From contig DASZOL010000069.1 of the NCBI GenBank assembly GCA_035550795.1, positions 1 through 64,000 on the forward strand: DNA of 64,000 bases, given 5' to 3'. The notes under the pieces are model-generated. The model did no database searches and was not told the origin of the DNA. It saw nothing but the letters and a program-made list of their open reading frames with translations. Positions 7,926 to 16,265 of this stretch are shown piece after piece (the first letter of the stretch is position 1; each line of letters opens with the position of its first letter). Made by a program: the position numbers and the translations under genes. This DNA comes from DASRDR01 sp035550795. Its GTDB lineage: Bacteria; Methylomirabilota; Methylomirabilia; Rokubacteriales; DASRDR01.

Positions 7926-8758
7926 TCGGGCTCAAGCGGCTGGTCCGGAGCCGGCGCGGACTCCTCGGGGGTATCGTGGTCGCGGTCATGCTGATCGTCG
8001 GTCTCCTCGCCCCGGCCGTGGCACCCTACGGCTACTCGACCCAGTCGCTGCTCCAGCGCCTGAAGCCGCCGACCGTCGCCCACTGGCTCGGTACCGACGG
8101 ATTCGGCCGGGACATCCTGACGCGGGTGGTGTGGGGCGCCCGCGTGTCCCTTCAGATCGGCTTCCTCGCGACGGGGCTCGCGATCCTTGTCGGGACGGCG
8201 GTGGGCGGCACCGCCGGCTACTTCGGCGCCGCCGTGGACACGGCAATAATGCGCGTGGCCGACGTGTTCATGTCGGTGCCCGCGCTCTTCCTCATCCTCG
8301 TCGTCGTGGCGCTCTTCGGCGCGAGCCTCCTCAACACCGCGCTCGTCGTCGGTCTCGTCACCTGGGCTCCGGTGGCCCGGATCGTCCGGGGCGAGTGTCT
8401 CAGCCTCCGCGCCCGTGACTTCGTCGAGGCCGCCCGCGCGCTCGGCGCGAGCCACGGGCGGATCCTGGCGCGCCACGTGCTCGTGAACGCCGTGCCGGCG
8501 ATCATCGTGCAGGGCACGTTGCTCCTCGGTCAGACGATCCTCATCGAGTCGGGCTTGTCCTACCTCGGCCTGGGGGCGCAGCCGCCCACGCCGAGCTGGG
8601 GCAACATGGTCGTGGAGGGACGGCAGTTCCTTGGCTCCGCCTGGTGGGTCTCGACCTTCCCGGGCCTGGCGATCTTCGTCACCGTCCTCGGCTTCAACCT
8701 CTTCGGCGACGGGCTGCGCGACGCGCTCGACCCGGCCCTTCGCGCGGGCTCCCGATAG
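7922..8758 (+). CDS. dppC: Dipeptide-type ABC transporter permease (DppC family)
   Basis: This is the 278-residue partner permease of the dipeptide-type importer. After an N-terminal helix (GLLGGIVVAVMLIVGLLAPA) comes the DppC signature HWLGTDGFGRDILTRVVWGA, then the transmembrane core with the EAA loop EAARALGASHGRILARHVL and the closing SYLGLGAQPPTPSWGNM block. The GTG start at 7922 overlaps the upstream stop as GTGA, so it is translationally coupled to dppB. Length and topology are normal. The two permeases form the heterodimeric channel fed by the binding protein encoded next. Confidence 0.9.
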   Translation: MIGLKRLVRSRRGLLGGIVVAVMLIVGLLAPAVAPYGYSTQSLLQRLKPPTVAHWLGTDGFGRDILTRVVWGARVSLQIGFLATGLAILVGTAVGGTAGYFGAAVDTAIMRVADVFMSVPALFLILVVVALFGASLLNTALVVGLVTWAPVARIVRGECLSLRARDFVEAARALGASHGRILARHVLVNAVPAIIVQGTLLLGQTILIESGLSYLGLGAQPPTPSWGNMVVEGRQFLGSAWWVSTFPGLAIFVTVLGFNLFGDGLRDALDPALRAGSR

Positions 8759-8774
8759 ACAGGAGGAGGCTTCC

Positions 8775-10412
8775 ATGGGCTACCGGATCGTGCTTGCGAT
8801 GGTCCTGGCACTGGCACTGGCCGCGGGGGTGGGCGCTCCGCCGGAGGGTGCCGCCGCGGGGAAGGACTTCGTCATCGGGTTCATCGGCGACGCGACGAGC
8901 CTGAACCCGGTCGTGGCCACCGACGGGCAGTCGTACATCGCGGAGTGGCCGATGTTCGACAGCCTCGTCGAGCTGGACGACAAGCTCGGCGTCAAGCCGC
9001 TTCTTGCCGAGTCGTGGGAGGTCTCGCGAGACGGCCTGACCTACACCTTCAAGCTGAAGAAGGGCGTGAAGTGGCACGACGGCAAGCCCTTCACGGCGCG
9101 GGACGTGGCTTTCACCTTCTACTCGGTCCTCGACCCCAAGGTCACCACGCCGCACCGCGCCTACTTCGACGCGCTGGTCGGCTTCCCGGAGCTCACGCGC
9201 AAGGACAACCCAAAGAAGCCGGACGAGCTGCCCGTCAAGCCGATCGAGGTCGTGGACGACCACACGGTCCGCTTCCGGCTGCGCTACGCCTACGGCGCCT
9301 TCCTGGCCGTCCTCGTGAATCCGCGGGCGGGCATCATCCCCGAGCACCTCCTCCGGGGTGTCGACCTCAACACGGCGGAGTACAACCGGAAGCCCGTGGG
9401 AACCGGCCCCTTCCGGTTCGTGGAGTGGCGGCGGGGGGACCGGCTCGTCATGGAGGCCTTCCCCGAGTACCACGGCGGGCGCCCGGCCCTCGACCGCCTG
9501 ATCTACCGGGTCATTCCCGACACGGTCGTCCTCCTGCAGGAGCTGCGTGCCGGAGGCGTCGACTTCATCGAGCGCCCGCCGCTCACCGAGGTGGCGCGGC
9601 TCAAGCAGACGCCGGGGCTCAAGGTCCTCTCCACCGACAATACCTCGTACACCTATTTCGGCTTCCGCCAGGACCTGGCGCCGTTCGACGACCTGAACGT
9701 CCGGCGCGCCCTCTACCACGCCATCGACGTCCCCGCCATCGTCCGCGAGGTTCTCCAGGGGTACGGCGCCGTCGCGACGGGGCAGTTCCCGCCCGGCAGC
9801 TGGGCGTTCGACCCCTCGGTCAAGCCGTACGCCTACGACCCGAACCGCGCCAAGGCGCTCCTGTCCGAGTCCGGCTGGAAGCCGGGGCCCGACGGGGTCC
9901 TCGCGAAGGACGGCAAGCGCCTGTCCTTCTCGCTCCGGCACGACCAGGCGGACCAGAACGTCAAGGACACCGCGATCATCGTCCAGGAGTTCCTGAAGAA
10001 GGTCGGCGTCGAGGCCCGCATCGAGCCTCTCGACTGGCCCACGTTCGTCAAGAAGCTCTTCGCCTCGGAGTTCGAGGGCATCGTCGTGGGCTGGACGAAC
10101 TTCCACGACCCGGACCCCTTCGCCTACACCATCTGGCACTCCAGCCAGTGGAAGGGCCGGAACTTCGCCCACTACAAGAGCCCGCGGGCCGACGCCGCGA
10201 TCGAGGCCGCGCGACGCGCCGCCGACCAGGCCGAGCGCAAGAAGCACTACGCCGAGCTCTCGAAGATCCTCATGGAGGACGCACCGTACGTGTTCCTCTA
10301 CTTCCCCCAGCAGGTCTACGTGACCCGCCAGACCTACGAGGGGTTCGTCCCCATCCCGGCCTACGGCGGGATCTACCAGTCGATGAAGGCCGTGCGCTGG
10401 ACGGGCCGCTAG
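8775..10412 (+). CDS. Peptide-type ABC transporter substrate-binding protein
   Basis: This 545-residue secreted binding protein belongs to solute-binding family 5 (peptide/nickel/opine). A signal peptide (LAMVLALALAAGVGAP) is followed by the mature start with GDATSLNPVVATDGQS, the family block GLTYTFKLKKGVKWHDGKPF and the lobe-I signature TARDVAFTFYSVLDP. It binds its ligand outside the membrane and delivers it to the DppB/DppC-like channel. A very strong ribosome site (AGGAGGAGG at 8761-8769) precedes the ATG at 8775, consistent with the high expression a binding protein needs when it is placed third in the operon. The ligand is not predictable, but the neighbouring iminopeptidase-like hydrolase suggests peptides. 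Confidence 0.9.
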   Translation: MGYRIVLAMVLALALAAGVGAPPEGAAAGKDFVIGFIGDATSLNPVVATDGQSYIAEWPMFDSLVELDDKLGVKPLLAESWEVSRDGLTYTFKLKKGVKWHDGKPFTARDVAFTFYSVLDPKVTTPHRAYFDALVGFPELTRKDNPKKPDELPVKPIEVVDDHTVRFRLRYAYGAFLAVLVNPRAGIIPEHLLRGVDLNTAEYNRKPVGTGPFRFVEWRRGDRLVMEAFPEYHGGRPALDRLIYRVIPDTVVLLQELRAGGVDFIERPPLTEVARLKQTPGLKVLSTDNTSYTYFGFRQDLAPFDDLNVRRALYHAIDVPAIVREVLQGYGAVATGQFPPGSWAFDPSVKPYAYDPNRAKALLSESGWKPGPDGVLAKDGKRLSFSLRHDQADQNVKDTAIIVQEFLKKVGVEARIEPLDWPTFVKKLFASEFEGIVVGWTNFHDPDPFAYTIWHSSQWKGRNFAHYKSPRADAAIEAARRAADQAERKKHYAELSKILMEDAPYVFLYFPQQVYVTRQTYEGFVPIPAYGGIYQSMKAVRWTGR

Positions 10413-10423
10413 GCGCGCCGCGC

Positions 10424-11254
10424 ATGGAGCTACGGGTCAACGGGACGACGCTCCACGCGGAGGTCGTGGGGGACGGGGTGCCCTGCCTCGTCCTCCACGG
10501 CGGCCCCGGCACGGACTCGGGGGGCCTCGTCCGCTCGCTCGGGCCGCTGGCGGGCCCGCTCGGCCTCCGCATGATCTTCTGGGACCACCGGGGCCACGGA
10601 CGCTCGGAGTGGGCACCGGTCGAGCAGTGCACGCAGGACCAGCTGGTGGCGGACGCGGAAGGCGTACGGCGCGCGCAGGGGCTCGGCCAGGTCCACGTGC
10701 TCGGCGTCAGCTGGGGCGGCTTCCTCGGTCTCATGTACGCCGCGCGCCATCCCGGCTCGATTCGCCGCCTCGCCGTCGTCGGAGCGGCGGCGAGCCACGC
10801 CTTCATGCCCCGGGCGGAAGCCAACGCTCGCCGCCAGGCGACGCCCGAGCAATGGGCGGCTTACCGGTCGCTCTGGGACGGCTCGCTCCCCGACGATGCC
10901 GCGTTTCGCCGGGCATTCGAGACCATCCGGCCGCTCTACTTCCATGACACGGCGCTGGCCGAAGCCGCGAACGCCGCGCGGGCCGATACCCGGTACCGCC
11001 TCGCGGTGCGGAAGTTCATCATCGAGCACGAGTACCCGAGGTACGACTGCCGCCCCGAGCTGTCGGCCATCGCCTGCCCCGCGCTGGTCATGGTGGGGCG
11101 CCACGACTGGATCTGCCCCGTCGACCAGGCGGAGGAGATCCACAAGCTGATCCCCCACTCGGAGCTCACGGTCTTCGAGGCGAGCGGCCACTCGCCCCAG
11201 ACCGAGGAGCGGGACGCGTTCACGCGGCGCCTCGCCGCCTTCCTCCGCGGGTGA
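10424..11254 (+). CDS. Alpha/beta hydrolase, proline-iminopeptidase-like
   Basis: This 276-residue alpha/beta hydrolase resembles proline iminopeptidase and related peptidases. The oxyanion block LVLHGGPG and the turn FWDHRGHGRSEW are typical of the S33 peptidase family. The nucleophile elbow is GVSWGG with Ser96, the acid is probably the Asp in GRHDWICPVDQA, and the His is in SGHSPQTE. No signal peptide is visible, so it should act in the cytoplasm. It starts 11 bases after the binding-protein stop and belongs to the same operon. A natural reading is that imported short peptides are trimmed by this enzyme, but a role as an ester or amide hydrolase cannot be excluded. Confidence 0.8.
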   Translation: MELRVNGTTLHAEVVGDGVPCLVLHGGPGTDSGGLVRSLGPLAGPLGLRMIFWDHRGHGRSEWAPVEQCTQDQLVADAEGVRRAQGLGQVHVLGVSWGGFLGLMYAARHPGSIRRLAVVGAAASHAFMPRAEANARRQATPEQWAAYRSLWDGSLPDDAAFRRAFETIRPLYFHDTALAEAANAARADTRYRLAVRKFIIEHEYPRYDCRPELSAIACPALVMVGRHDWICPVDQAEEIHKLIPHSELTVFEASGHSPQTEERDAFTRRLAAFLRG

Positions 11255-11257
11255 GCC

Positions 11258-11274
11258 CGGGCCCCGCCGGCCCG
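11258..11274 (+). terminator. Weak hairpin after the peptide operon
   Basis: CGGGCC, a five-base loop and GGCCCG form a six-pair GC stem four bases after the hydrolase stop. There is no U-tract, so it may stabilise the 3' end or assist Rho-dependent ending rather than act as an intrinsic terminator. Confidence 0.3.
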
Positions 11275-11407
11275 CGAGCCTGGCCCACGGTCCCTCCGAG
11301 CGGCCGGGCGCATCTGGGGTGACGGCGTCACGCGTCGAGGCAGCCCGCCAGGATCCGGGACGGCGAGCCCGAGGCCGCGTCGACGGTCGCGGCCGGAGCG
11401 GCGGGGC

Positions 11408-11785
11408 TCAGTGGGCGGCTGGCTGGAAGAGCTCGATGGCGTTCCCGGACGGATCCTCGATGAGGACCTGGGCGCCACCGGGGCCACGCACGATGTCGTT
11501 GCGAAACCGTAGCCCCGCGTCCCGAAGGCGATCCACCTCCGCCGCGATGTCGTCCACCAGGAGCTGAATGCGGTTCCAGCCGCCCGGCCCGGGCTGACGG
11601 CCATCGGGCATGGGCCGGCCGGCCGAGCTGGTGCGCCCGCTGAGCAGCAGCCGCAGGTCGCCGCGCGTGACGTCGGCGAAGGCCGGGGCCGCCCGGGACA
11701 GGAGGGTGAAGCCGAGGTGAGTCGTGTAGAAGGCGACGGCGTCGTCGACGTCGTCGACCATGTAGCGGACGTTGACGGTGCTCAT
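11408..11785 (-). CDS. VOC (glyoxalase/bleomycin-resistance) family protein
   Basis: This 125-residue protein has the paired beta-alpha-beta-beta-beta layout of the vicinal oxygen chelate superfamily. VRYMVDDVDDAVAFYTTHLG opens the first module, IQLLVDDIAAEVDRLRDAG the second, and the C-terminal motif IEDPSGNAIELFQP carries the conserved metal-ligand Glu. Such proteins include glyoxalase I, extradiol dioxygenases and antibiotic-binding proteins, and the substrate cannot be inferred. The ATG at 11785 has GGAGGT upstream. The gene lies 37 bases downstream of the thiolase on the same strand and is probably in its operon. Confidence 0.8.
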   Translation of the reverse strand: MSTVNVRYMVDDVDDAVAFYTTHLGFTLLSRAAPAFADVTRGDLRLLLSGRTSSAGRPMPDGRQPGPGGWNRIQLLVDDIAAEVDRLRDAGLRFRNDIVRGPGGAQVLIEDPSGNAIELFQPAAH

Positions 11786-11822
11786 GAGGTGCGCACCTCC
11801 GCGCGGGGCGCCTCATCGGGCA

Positions 11823-13022
11823 TCAGACCCGCTCCAGCAGGACGGCGATGCCCTGGCCGACGCCGATGCACATGGTGCAGACGGCGTAGCGGCCGCCTCG
11901 CCTCTCCAGCTCGTGCGTCGCCGTCGTCGCCAGGCGCGCGCCGCTCATTCCGAGCGGGTGACCGAGGGCGATGGCCCCGCCGTTCGGGTTCACGTGCTCG
12001 GCGTCATCCGGAAGGCCAAGGTCCCGGAGCACGGCCAGGGCCTGCGCGGCGAACGCCTCGTTGAGCTCGACCACGTCGATCCGGCCGAGGTCGAGTCCGG
12101 CCCGCGCCAGGAGCTTCTTCGTCGCGGGCACGGGGCCGATCCCCATGACGCGTGGCGGAACGCCGGCCGTCGCTCCCGCCACGACCCGCGCGCGGGGCGT
12201 GAGCCCGTGGGCGGCCGCGGCGCGCCCGGAGGCGACCAGCAGGGCGCAGGCGCCGTCGTTCACGCCCGACGCGTTGCCCGCCGTCACGGTGCCGCCCGCC
12301 CGGAAGGCGGGCCTGAGCCGGGCGAGGGCTTCGGGCGACGTGTCGCGCGGGTGCTCGTCCTCGGTGACCTGGATGGTCTCCTTCCCCCGAGACACGGTGA
12401 CGGGCACGATCTCCTGGGCGAGTCGCCCGCTCTTCTGCGCGGCGCGCGCCCGGAGCTGGCTGCGCAGGGCGAATGCGTCCTGGTCCGTGCGCGCGACCTT
12501 CCACTCCTCGGCGACGTTCTCCGCCGTCTCCCCCATCGCGTCGGTGCCGAACAGCTCGTGCATCCGCGGGTTGACGAAGCGCCAGCCGATCGTGGTGTCG
12601 TAGAGCCGCGTGTCTCGCGCGAACGCCGCGTCCGCCTTGCCCAGGACGAACGGCGCCCGCGACATGCTCTCGACGCCGCCCGCCACGACCAGGTCCGCCT
12701 CGCCCCCGCGGATGAGCCGCGCGGCCGTGGCCACGGCTTCGAGCCCGGAGCCGCAGAGGCGGTTGACCGTCACGCCGGAGATCTCGACCGGCAGGCCCGC
12801 GAGCAGCGTGGCCATCCGCGCCACGTTCCGGTTGTCCTCGCCCGCCTGGTTGGCGCAGCCCAGGATGACGTCGTCGACGCGCGCCCAGTCGACCGAGGGA
12901 TGGCGCGCCACGAGCGCCCGGATCGGGATCGCGGCCAGGTCGTCAGGCCGAACGGCCGCGAGCGCGCCGCCGTAGCGGCCGATCGGCGTCCGGGCGGCAG
13001 CGCAGATGAAGGCGTCCGGCAT
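11823..13022 (-). CDS. Thiolase, 3-oxoadipyl-CoA/acetyl-CoA acyltransferase
   Basis: This 399-residue thiolase has all catalytic residues: Cys90 in NRLCGSG, the His of GGAIALGHPLG and the Cys of CTMCIGVGQG. The stretch YDTTIGWRFVNP is characteristic of the PcaF/PaaJ group that splits 3-oxoadipyl-CoA into succinyl-CoA and acetyl-CoA, so degradation of aromatics is the best guess. No other pca or paa gene is in the window, and a general acetyl-CoA acyltransferase is possible. The ATG at 13022 is chosen over a GTG 15 bases upstream because GGGAGG lies seven bases before it. A perfect TATAAT sits just upstream. Confidence 0.88.
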   Translation of the reverse strand: MPDAFICAAARTPIGRYGGALAAVRPDDLAAIPIRALVARHPSVDWARVDDVILGCANQAGEDNRNVARMATLLAGLPVEISGVTVNRLCGSGLEAVATAARLIRGGEADLVVAGGVESMSRAPFVLGKADAAFARDTRLYDTTIGWRFVNPRMHELFGTDAMGETAENVAEEWKVARTDQDAFALRSQLRARAAQKSGRLAQEIVPVTVSRGKETIQVTEDEHPRDTSPEALARLRPAFRAGGTVTAGNASGVNDGACALLVASGRAAAAHGLTPRARVVAGATAGVPPRVMGIGPVPATKKLLARAGLDLGRIDVVELNEAFAAQALAVLRDLGLPDDAEHVNPNGGAIALGHPLGMSGARLATTATHELERRGGRYAVCTMCIGVGQGIAVLLERV

Positions 13023-13042
13023 GGTCGATCCTCCCACCGGCC

Positions 13043-13048
13043 ATTATA
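13043..13048 (-). promoter_or_regulatory. -10 element (TATAAT) of the thiolase gene
   Basis: A perfect minus-strand TATAAT lies in GC-rich sequence. The expected transcription start is near 13036, giving a leader of about 14 bases that contains the GGGAGG ribosome site. No -35 is evident. The sequence immediately upstream is a GC palindrome-rich run (13051-13070). Confidence 0.55.
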
Positions 13049-13145
13049 GGGCGCGGCGGCCGCCGCGGCGGCCCGTCGGCCGGACGCGCCCGCCGTCGCA
13101 GGCACGGCGGGCGGGGGATCGGCGCCCGGCGGCGGCGCCCCTCGG

Positions 13146-14579
13146 TCAGCAGACGGGGCGGCGGAGGACTGCGGGATCGATCCGCCGCGGAACGAGTCGC
13201 CCGTCGCCGGGCGCGCCGAGCAGCCGCCCGTGGTCGGCGATCACCCGGCCCCGCAGGAGCGTGGTCACGGGCCAGCCGTGCACGGCCCAGCCCTCCCAGG
13301 GGCTGTAGTCGCTCACGTGGAAGTCGTCCCGCGTGAGCGTCTTCCGGACCGTCGGATCGAGCAGGACGAGATCGGCATCGCTGCCCGGCGCGATGACGCC
13401 CTTGCGCGGGTGCAGGCCGAAGATGCGCGCCGCGTTCGTCGCGGTGACCGCCGTGAACCGCTCCAGCGACATGCCGCGCTTGACCACGCCCTCGGTGTAC
13501 GCGATGCCCAGACGGGCCTCGGCCCCGAGGTTGCCGCCCGTCACGTCCTCGATCGTCCGCCCGCGGAGCTTCAGCGCCAGGCTGGTGGGGTACTCGTCCG
13601 TCGCGAGGGTCGAAACACCGCCGTCGACCAGACCACGCCAGAGCGCCTCCCGGTCCTCCGGCAGCTTGAGCGACGGGTACGTGTGGGCGCAGAAGCCCCG
13701 CGGCGTCTTGTAGTGCTCGGCATCGAAGCAGGCGTACTGGTGGAGCGTCTCGGCATAGACGGGGGAGCCCGCCGCCCGCGCCGCCAGGACGGCCTCGACC
13801 CCTTCCCGCGCGGAGGTGTGGACGAAGTAGATCCCGGCACCGGTCGCCCGCCCGAGCGCGATCGTCCGGGCGAACGCCAGCTGCTCCGAGAGCTTGGTGT
13901 GGACCAGGTGCATGTTCGAGCCGTCCAGCCGCCCCTCGGCCCGGAAGCGCTCGTAGGCCGTCTGGACCAGCTCGTCGTCCTCCGCGTGGACCGTCACGAG
14001 CCCGCCGTGGCGGGCCGCCTCGGTCATGGCGAGCTCGATCCGCCCGAAGTCGAGCCGGAACGAGAGCCGCTTCGGGTGCGGCGGCAGGATGTCCGTCGTG
14101 AACACCTTGAAGCTCGGGAAGCCTGCCTCGATCGCCTCTCGCATCTCCGCGAACGCCGCGAGCGGCAGCGCCCCGCACAGGGTGATGTGGAAGCTGTAGT
14201 CGACGTGGGAGCGCCCCGCCCAGCGAGCCGCGCGCTCATCGAGGGCTTCCGCGATCCCGTTCTCGGGCCGCACGAAGGCGAAGTCGATGTGCGTGGTCGT
14301 CCCGCCGCACGCCATGCCGCGCGTGTCGTCCTCGGGTCCGAGTGTCAGGCCGGGCTCGTCCGGGCGAGTTCGGATGGCGTGAGCCAGGTGGGTGTGGGGC
14401 TCGACCCCGCCCGGCGCCACGATCCGCCCCGAGGCGTCGAGGACGCGGGCGCCGTCCGTCGGCAGCGAGCCGGGCAGCGCCAGGACCGCGATGCGCTCCC
14501 CCTGGACCCCCACGTCCCAGGGCCCGACGCCCTGGGGCGTGACGACGGTGCCTCCGCGGACGACCAGATCAAGCGCCAC
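13146..14579 (-). CDS. Dihydropyrimidinase/hydantoinase-like amidohydrolase
   Basis: This 477-residue cytosolic amidohydrolase belongs to the D-hydantoinase/dihydropyrimidinase group of cyclic-amide hydrolases. The binuclear metal site is complete: His62 and His64 (EPHTHLAH), carbamylated Lys158 (FPSFKVFTT), His in LVTVHAED, His in IYFVHTSA, and Asp in LATDEYPTS. Length is that of the family. It opens the ring of hydantoins, dihydropyrimidines or similar imides; allantoinase is a less likely alternative. It stands alone between a 123-base and a 145-base gap. No start site better than the ATG at 14579 is seen. Confidence 0.85.
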   Translation of the reverse strand: MALDLVVRGGTVVTPQGVGPWDVGVQGERIAVLALPGSLPTDGARVLDASGRIVAPGGVEPHTHLAHAIRTRPDEPGLTLGPEDDTRGMACGGTTTHIDFAFVRPENGIAEALDERAARWAGRSHVDYSFHITLCGALPLAAFAEMREAIEAGFPSFKVFTTDILPPHPKRLSFRLDFGRIELAMTEAARHGGLVTVHAEDDELVQTAYERFRAEGRLDGSNMHLVHTKLSEQLAFARTIALGRATGAGIYFVHTSAREGVEAVLAARAAGSPVYAETLHQYACFDAEHYKTPRGFCAHTYPSLKLPEDREALWRGLVDGGVSTLATDEYPTSLALKLRGRTIEDVTGGNLGAEARLGIAYTEGVVKRGMSLERFTAVTATNAARIFGLHPRKGVIAPGSDADLVLLDPTVRKTLTRDDFHVSDYSPWEGWAVHGWPVTTLLRGRVIADHGRLLGAPGDGRLVPRRIDPAVLRRPVC

Positions 14580-14615
14580 GCGGCGAGGGTAGCCCCGGGG
14601 CCCGCCAGGGTCAAC

Positions 14616-14646
14616 GCGCCGGAGGCCGACTGCGCCGGAGGCCGAC
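14616..14646. repeat. Two-copy 15-base tandem repeat
   Basis: GCGCCGGAGGCCGAC occurs at 14616-14630 and again at 14632-14646, one base apart, in the upstream region of the amidohydrolase gene. It may be a slippage product or a doubled binding site; nothing further is visible. Confidence 0.6.
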
Positions 14647-14724
14647 AGTCACCTCATCGCCGAGACGCGGACCCCGACAAGCCGGTTGGGTGGGGACCGG
14701 CCGACCGCCCCGGACGCGGCCAAG

Positions 14725-15429
14725 CTAGGGCAGGAGGATCCGGCCGCCACCCATGGCGCGGAGAAAATCGCCGACCCCCATCTGGAGGAAGGGGTTCTCG
14801 CGCTTCTCGGCGCCCATCGTCGACTGGGGTCCGCCGTAGTTGTGGCCGGGCAGGAGGATCGTGTCGTCGGGGAGTCGAGCGAGGCGCTGGGTGAGACTCC
14901 GGTGCATCTCGGCGGGGTCACCGCCCGGCAGGTCCGTCCGGCCGCACGCCTGGATGAAGAGCGTGTCGCCCGAGACGAGCCGCCCGTCGACGAGGAAGCA
15001 CTGGGAGCCCGGCGTGTGGCCAGGGGTATGGATGAAAGTGATCGTGAACCGGCCGACCGGCAGGTCCATGGCGCTGTCCACCTGGACCAGATCGGAGCCA
15101 AAGCCCCGGAGGAACTCCCGCTCGGCCCGGTGCACGTAGACCTTGGCCCGCGCCTGGCCGAGCAGCTCCTCGACCCCGGGAATCCGGCCCGGCATGCCCC
15201 AGTCCTCCAGCGTCCCGCCCACGTGATCCTGGTGCGTATGCGTGATCAGCGCGCCGGTGATGCGGAGCCCGTCCGCCTCGGCCGTCCGCACGATCGTGTC
15301 GATCTCCCACGCCGGGTCCACCACGACGCACTCGCCCGCCGCACGGTCTCCCACGAGGTAGACGAAGTTCTGCATGGGGCCGAGCTCCATCTGCTTCACG
15401 TACAGCTCGTCCCGTCCGCCGGCGCTCAT
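14725..15429 (-). CDS. MBL-fold metallo-hydrolase, glyoxalase II/ETHE1-like
   Basis: This 234-residue metallo-beta-lactamase-fold enzyme has metal-binding motif THTHQDHVGG followed by TPGHTPGS, GDTLF and LLPGHNYG. The stretch CGRTDLPGGD is the kind seen in persulfide dioxygenase (ETHE1) and YcbL-type glyoxalase II proteins. It therefore probably hydrolyses a thioester such as S-lactoylglutathione or oxidises a persulfide. The ATG at 15429 overlaps the stop of the upstream crotonase gene as ATGA, so the two are translationally coupled. That coupling favours a CoA-thioester-related task, but this is inference. Confidence 0.85.
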   Translation of the reverse strand: MSAGGRDELYVKQMELGPMQNFVYLVGDRAAGECVVVDPAWEIDTIVRTAEADGLRITGALITHTHQDHVGGTLEDWGMPGRIPGVEELLGQARAKVYVHRAEREFLRGFGSDLVQVDSAMDLPVGRFTITFIHTPGHTPGSQCFLVDGRLVSGDTLFIQACGRTDLPGGDPAEMHRSLTQRLARLPDDTILLPGHNYGGPQSTMGAEKRENPFLQMGVGDFLRAMGGGRILLP

Positions 15430-16211
15430 CGACCCAGGAACCGCGGCGCGCGCCGCTCGCGCGCCGCCAGCAGCCCCTCCCGGAGATCCGCGCTGCCGAA
15501 GGTGATGGCCTGGCAGAACGCCTCGTACTCGACCGCCGCCGCGACCGCGCTCTCGAGCCCCTGGTACACGGCGCGCTTGAGCATCCGCACGACGAGCGGC
15601 GAGCTACCGGCGATCGACCGGGCCGTCTCCAGCGCGGTCGGCATCAGCTCGCTGCGCGGCACCGCCCGGTTCACCAGCCCCATGCTCTCGGCCTCCCGTC
15701 CGGACACGACCCGCCCCGTGTAGAAGAGCTCGAGCGCGCGCGCCGCCCCGACCGCGCGCGGCAGTGTGAGCGTCGAGGCCATGCCGGGGTGGAGACCGAG
15801 ACGCGCGAAGTTGACGCTGAGCCGCGCGTCCTCCGCGGCGTACCGGAGGTCGCACGCAAGCGCGAGGGCCAGGCCCCCGCCGACCGCATGGCCGTGGACG
15901 GCGGCGATCGTGGGAACGGGCAGACGCAAGAGGGAGAGGTAGCGGTCGTAGTACGCGCGCATCACCTGGCGGCGCGCCTCGACCTCCCGGCGCGTGTTGG
16001 CCTCGATGAGCGCCATGTCGCCGCCCGCGCAGAACGACTCCCCTGCCCCGGCCAGGACGAGAACGCGGACGTCCGCGTTCGCCTCGACGCCCCGCAGCGC
16101 GTCGGCGAGCTCCTCGCCCATCTGCTCGCTCATCGGGTTGCGCCGGGCCGGCTCGTTCAGCGTGAGGAGGGCGACCCCGTCCGTGACGTCGAGAAGGATC
16201 GTGTCCGCCAT
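15426..16211 (-). CDS. Enoyl-CoA hydratase/isomerase family protein lacking both catalytic Glu
   Basis: This 261-residue crotonase-fold protein has the oxyanion-hole elements ESFCAGGD (residues 58-65) and the glycine-rich loop HGHAVGGG (106-113). Aligned by eye with mitochondrial enoyl-CoA hydratase, the two catalytic glutamates are replaced: Ala115 stands where Glu144 (rat numbering) is, and Phe135 where Glu164 is. It should bind acyl-CoA and polarise the thioester but is unlikely to be an ordinary hydratase. Isomerase, dehalogenase, hydrolase or decarboxylase activity are possibilities within the superfamily. It is coupled to an MBL-fold hydrolase gene that overlaps its stop. Confidence 0.85.
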   Translation of the reverse strand: MADTILLDVTDGVALLTLNEPARRNPMSEQMGEELADALRGVEANADVRVLVLAGAGESFCAGGDMALIEANTRREVEARRQVMRAYYDRYLSLLRLPVPTIAAVHGHAVGGGLALALACDLRYAAEDARLSVNFARLGLHPGMASTLTLPRAVGAARALELFYTGRVVSGREAESMGLVNRAVPRSELMPTALETARSIAGSSPLVVRMLKRAVYQGLESAVAAAVEYEAFCQAITFGSADLREGLLAARERRAPRFLGR

Positions 16212-16265
16212 CGCTCGATCAGACCCTCACGGGCGCGGGGTGACCCGCCGCCTGCGGGACCCGCA

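Noticed and set aside
14616..14646. CRISPR-like repeat
   Set aside because: Only two tandem copies one base apart with no spacers.
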